Of a DNA stretch of 14,545 nt, positions 13,654 through 14,545 are shown piece by piece. A model generated the notes under the pieces. It did not search any database and had not been told where the DNA came from. It saw only the letters and a program-made list of their open reading frames with translations. This stretch comes from Rhizobium sp. Q54 (GTDB lineage Bacteria > Pseudomonadota > Alphaproteobacteria > Rhizobiales > Beijerinckiaceae). Position 1 is the first letter of the stretch; each line of letters opens with the position of its first letter. Both the position numbers and the translations under genes were made by a program. Location: positions 1-14,545 of the forward strand of contig CAMDKB010000052.1 of NCBI GenBank assembly GCA_945901195.1, written 5' to 3'.

Positions 13654-14545
13654 TCAGGCTGCGAGCCAGCGGTCATTGCCGGCGCTCAGAAACGGCTCGA
13701 CGTCGGCTCTCGGCATAGGGCGGCTGATCAGATAGCCCTGTGCTTCCGTGCAGCCTTCCGACTTGAGCCACTCGAATTGGCCGTGGGTCTCCACGCCTTC
13801 TGCAGTCGTCGTTACGCCCAGTTCATTTGCCAGCCCAATGATCGCGCGCACCATCGCCCGTGTATTGGCGCTGGTCGTCAATTCACGCGTGAAACATTGA
13901 TCAATCTTGATCTTGTCGAAGGGAAACATGCGCAGATAATTGAAACTCGAATAACCGGTTCCAAAATCATCGAGACTGACGCGAACACCCAAGCTGCGCA
14001 GATGATGTAGAATTTCAAGCACAAACCCGTTGTCACCAAGCAATACAGTCTCGGTGATTTCGACCTCAAGACGGGAAGGCGCTAGCCGGGACGTGTCCAA
14101 CGCTGAGATCACAGACGCCAGGAGCCCGCGATTTTGCAATTGAACCGCAGAAATATTGACGGCCACTTTGGTATCCCGTGACAATTGCGCGGCATCAACG
14201 CAGGCCTGCCGCAACGCCCAGTCTCCCATGGGAATAATCATGCCGATTTCTTCTGCCAGGGGCACAAATTCAGCCGGTGATATCATTCCACGAACTTTTT
14301 GATCCCATCGCATCAGAGCTTCAAATCCACTGACCGAAGATGAGCGCAGATCGAGAAGCGGCTGATAGAAAAGTTTGAATTCTTCTGCGACGATAGCTTT
14401 GCGCAAATCTGTTTCCAGCGACCTGCGCGCTTGCGCGCGGGCGTTGATCTTGGCCTCAAAGTAGCAGAATTTGTTGCGGCCTTCCGCAGCTGCATCATGG
14501 CTGGCCATTTGCGCGTTTCGAATGAGCGTATCTGCATCCGCGCCA
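13654..14545 (-). CDS. GGDEF-EAL protein, cyclic-di-GMP phosphodiesterase, partial (N-terminus beyond right edge)
   Basis: The frame is open to the window edge, so the first Met inside the window (14506-14508) is probably not the start. The first residues (ADTLIRNAQMASHDAAAEGRN, written here in part) match the end of a GGDEF domain but depart from the usual LYRAK pattern, so that domain may be degenerate. A full EAL domain follows. Numbered from the Met at 14508, it has the EAL motif FEALMRW (Glu63), Asn118 (VNISA), Glu150 (VEITET), Asp180-Asp181 (LDDFGTGYSS), Lys201 (KIKID), Glu237 (AEGVET) and the QGYLISRP end. The catalytic residues look complete, so it should hydrolyse c-di-GMP. Nothing about its sensor domain can be seen. 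It is convergent with the AKR gene and probably unrelated to the catabolic cluster. Confidence 0.92.
   Translation of the reverse strand, partial: GADADTLIRNAQMASHDAAAEGRNKFCYFEAKINARAQARRSLETDLRKAIVAEEFKLFYQPLLDLRSSSVSGFEALMRWDQKVRGMISPAEFVPLAEEIGMIIPMGDWALRQACVDAAQLSRDTKVAVNISAVQLQNRGLLASVISALDTSRLAPSRLEVEITETVLLGDNGFVLEILHHLRSLGVRVSLDDFGTGYSSFNYLRMFPFDKIKIDQCFTRELTTSANTRAMVRAIIGLANELGVTTTAEGVETHGQFEWLKSEGCTEAQGYLISRPMPRADVEPFLSAGNDRWLAA

Overview
The window reads as chromosomal DNA of a moderately GC-rich Gram-negative bacterium, most likely an alphaproteobacterium (inference from codon usage, the style of the NitT/TauT-type transporter genes, DUF971 and cupin proteins, and a GGDEF-EAL protein). 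I see no tRNA, rRNA, CRISPR array or insertion sequence.

Layout. At the left edge (1-920, minus) is the N-terminal part of an ArnT/PMT-type (GT39-like) membrane glycosyltransferase, probably its own transcription unit. From 11367 down to 1082, twelve genes lie on the minus strand in what looks like one operon or two abutting ones. In transcription order they are: substrate-binding protein 2, class II aldolase/adducin-family protein, alpha/beta hydrolase with a missing nucleophile, luciferase-like flavin monooxygenase, a second (intact) alpha/beta hydrolase, cupin, DUF971 protein, substrate-binding protein 1, ABC permease A, ABC permease B, ABC ATPase, and an HD-domain protein. Several junctions overlap or nearly touch (ATGA, TGATG, 3 nt, 22 nt), which indicates co-transcription. 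Diverging from the operon head across a gene-free stretch of about 450 bp rich in inverted repeats is a plus-strand pair, an SDR dehydrogenase and an aldo/keto reductase (11816-13638). At the right edge, convergent with that pair, is the C-terminal part of a GGDEF-EAL cyclic-di-GMP protein.

How the genes may work together (inference). Two periplasmic binding proteins feed one heteromeric NitT/TauT/sulfonate-type importer. The imported organic compound would then be attacked by the FMN-dependent monooxygenase, hydrolases, a Zn-dependent class II aldolase or decarboxylase, and the SDR and aldo/keto reductases, with a cupin and a possible binuclear-metal HD enzyme as further catalysts. This looks like an uncharacterised uptake-and-catabolism locus. 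The substrate cannot be read from the sequence. No regulator and no flavin reductase is present in the window.

The points most worth checking are the hydrolase with Gly at the nucleophile position, the HD protein with an H-HD-H-H-D ligand set resembling binuclear-metal oxygenases or hydrolases, the doubled binding proteins, and the repeat-rich divergent promoter region.
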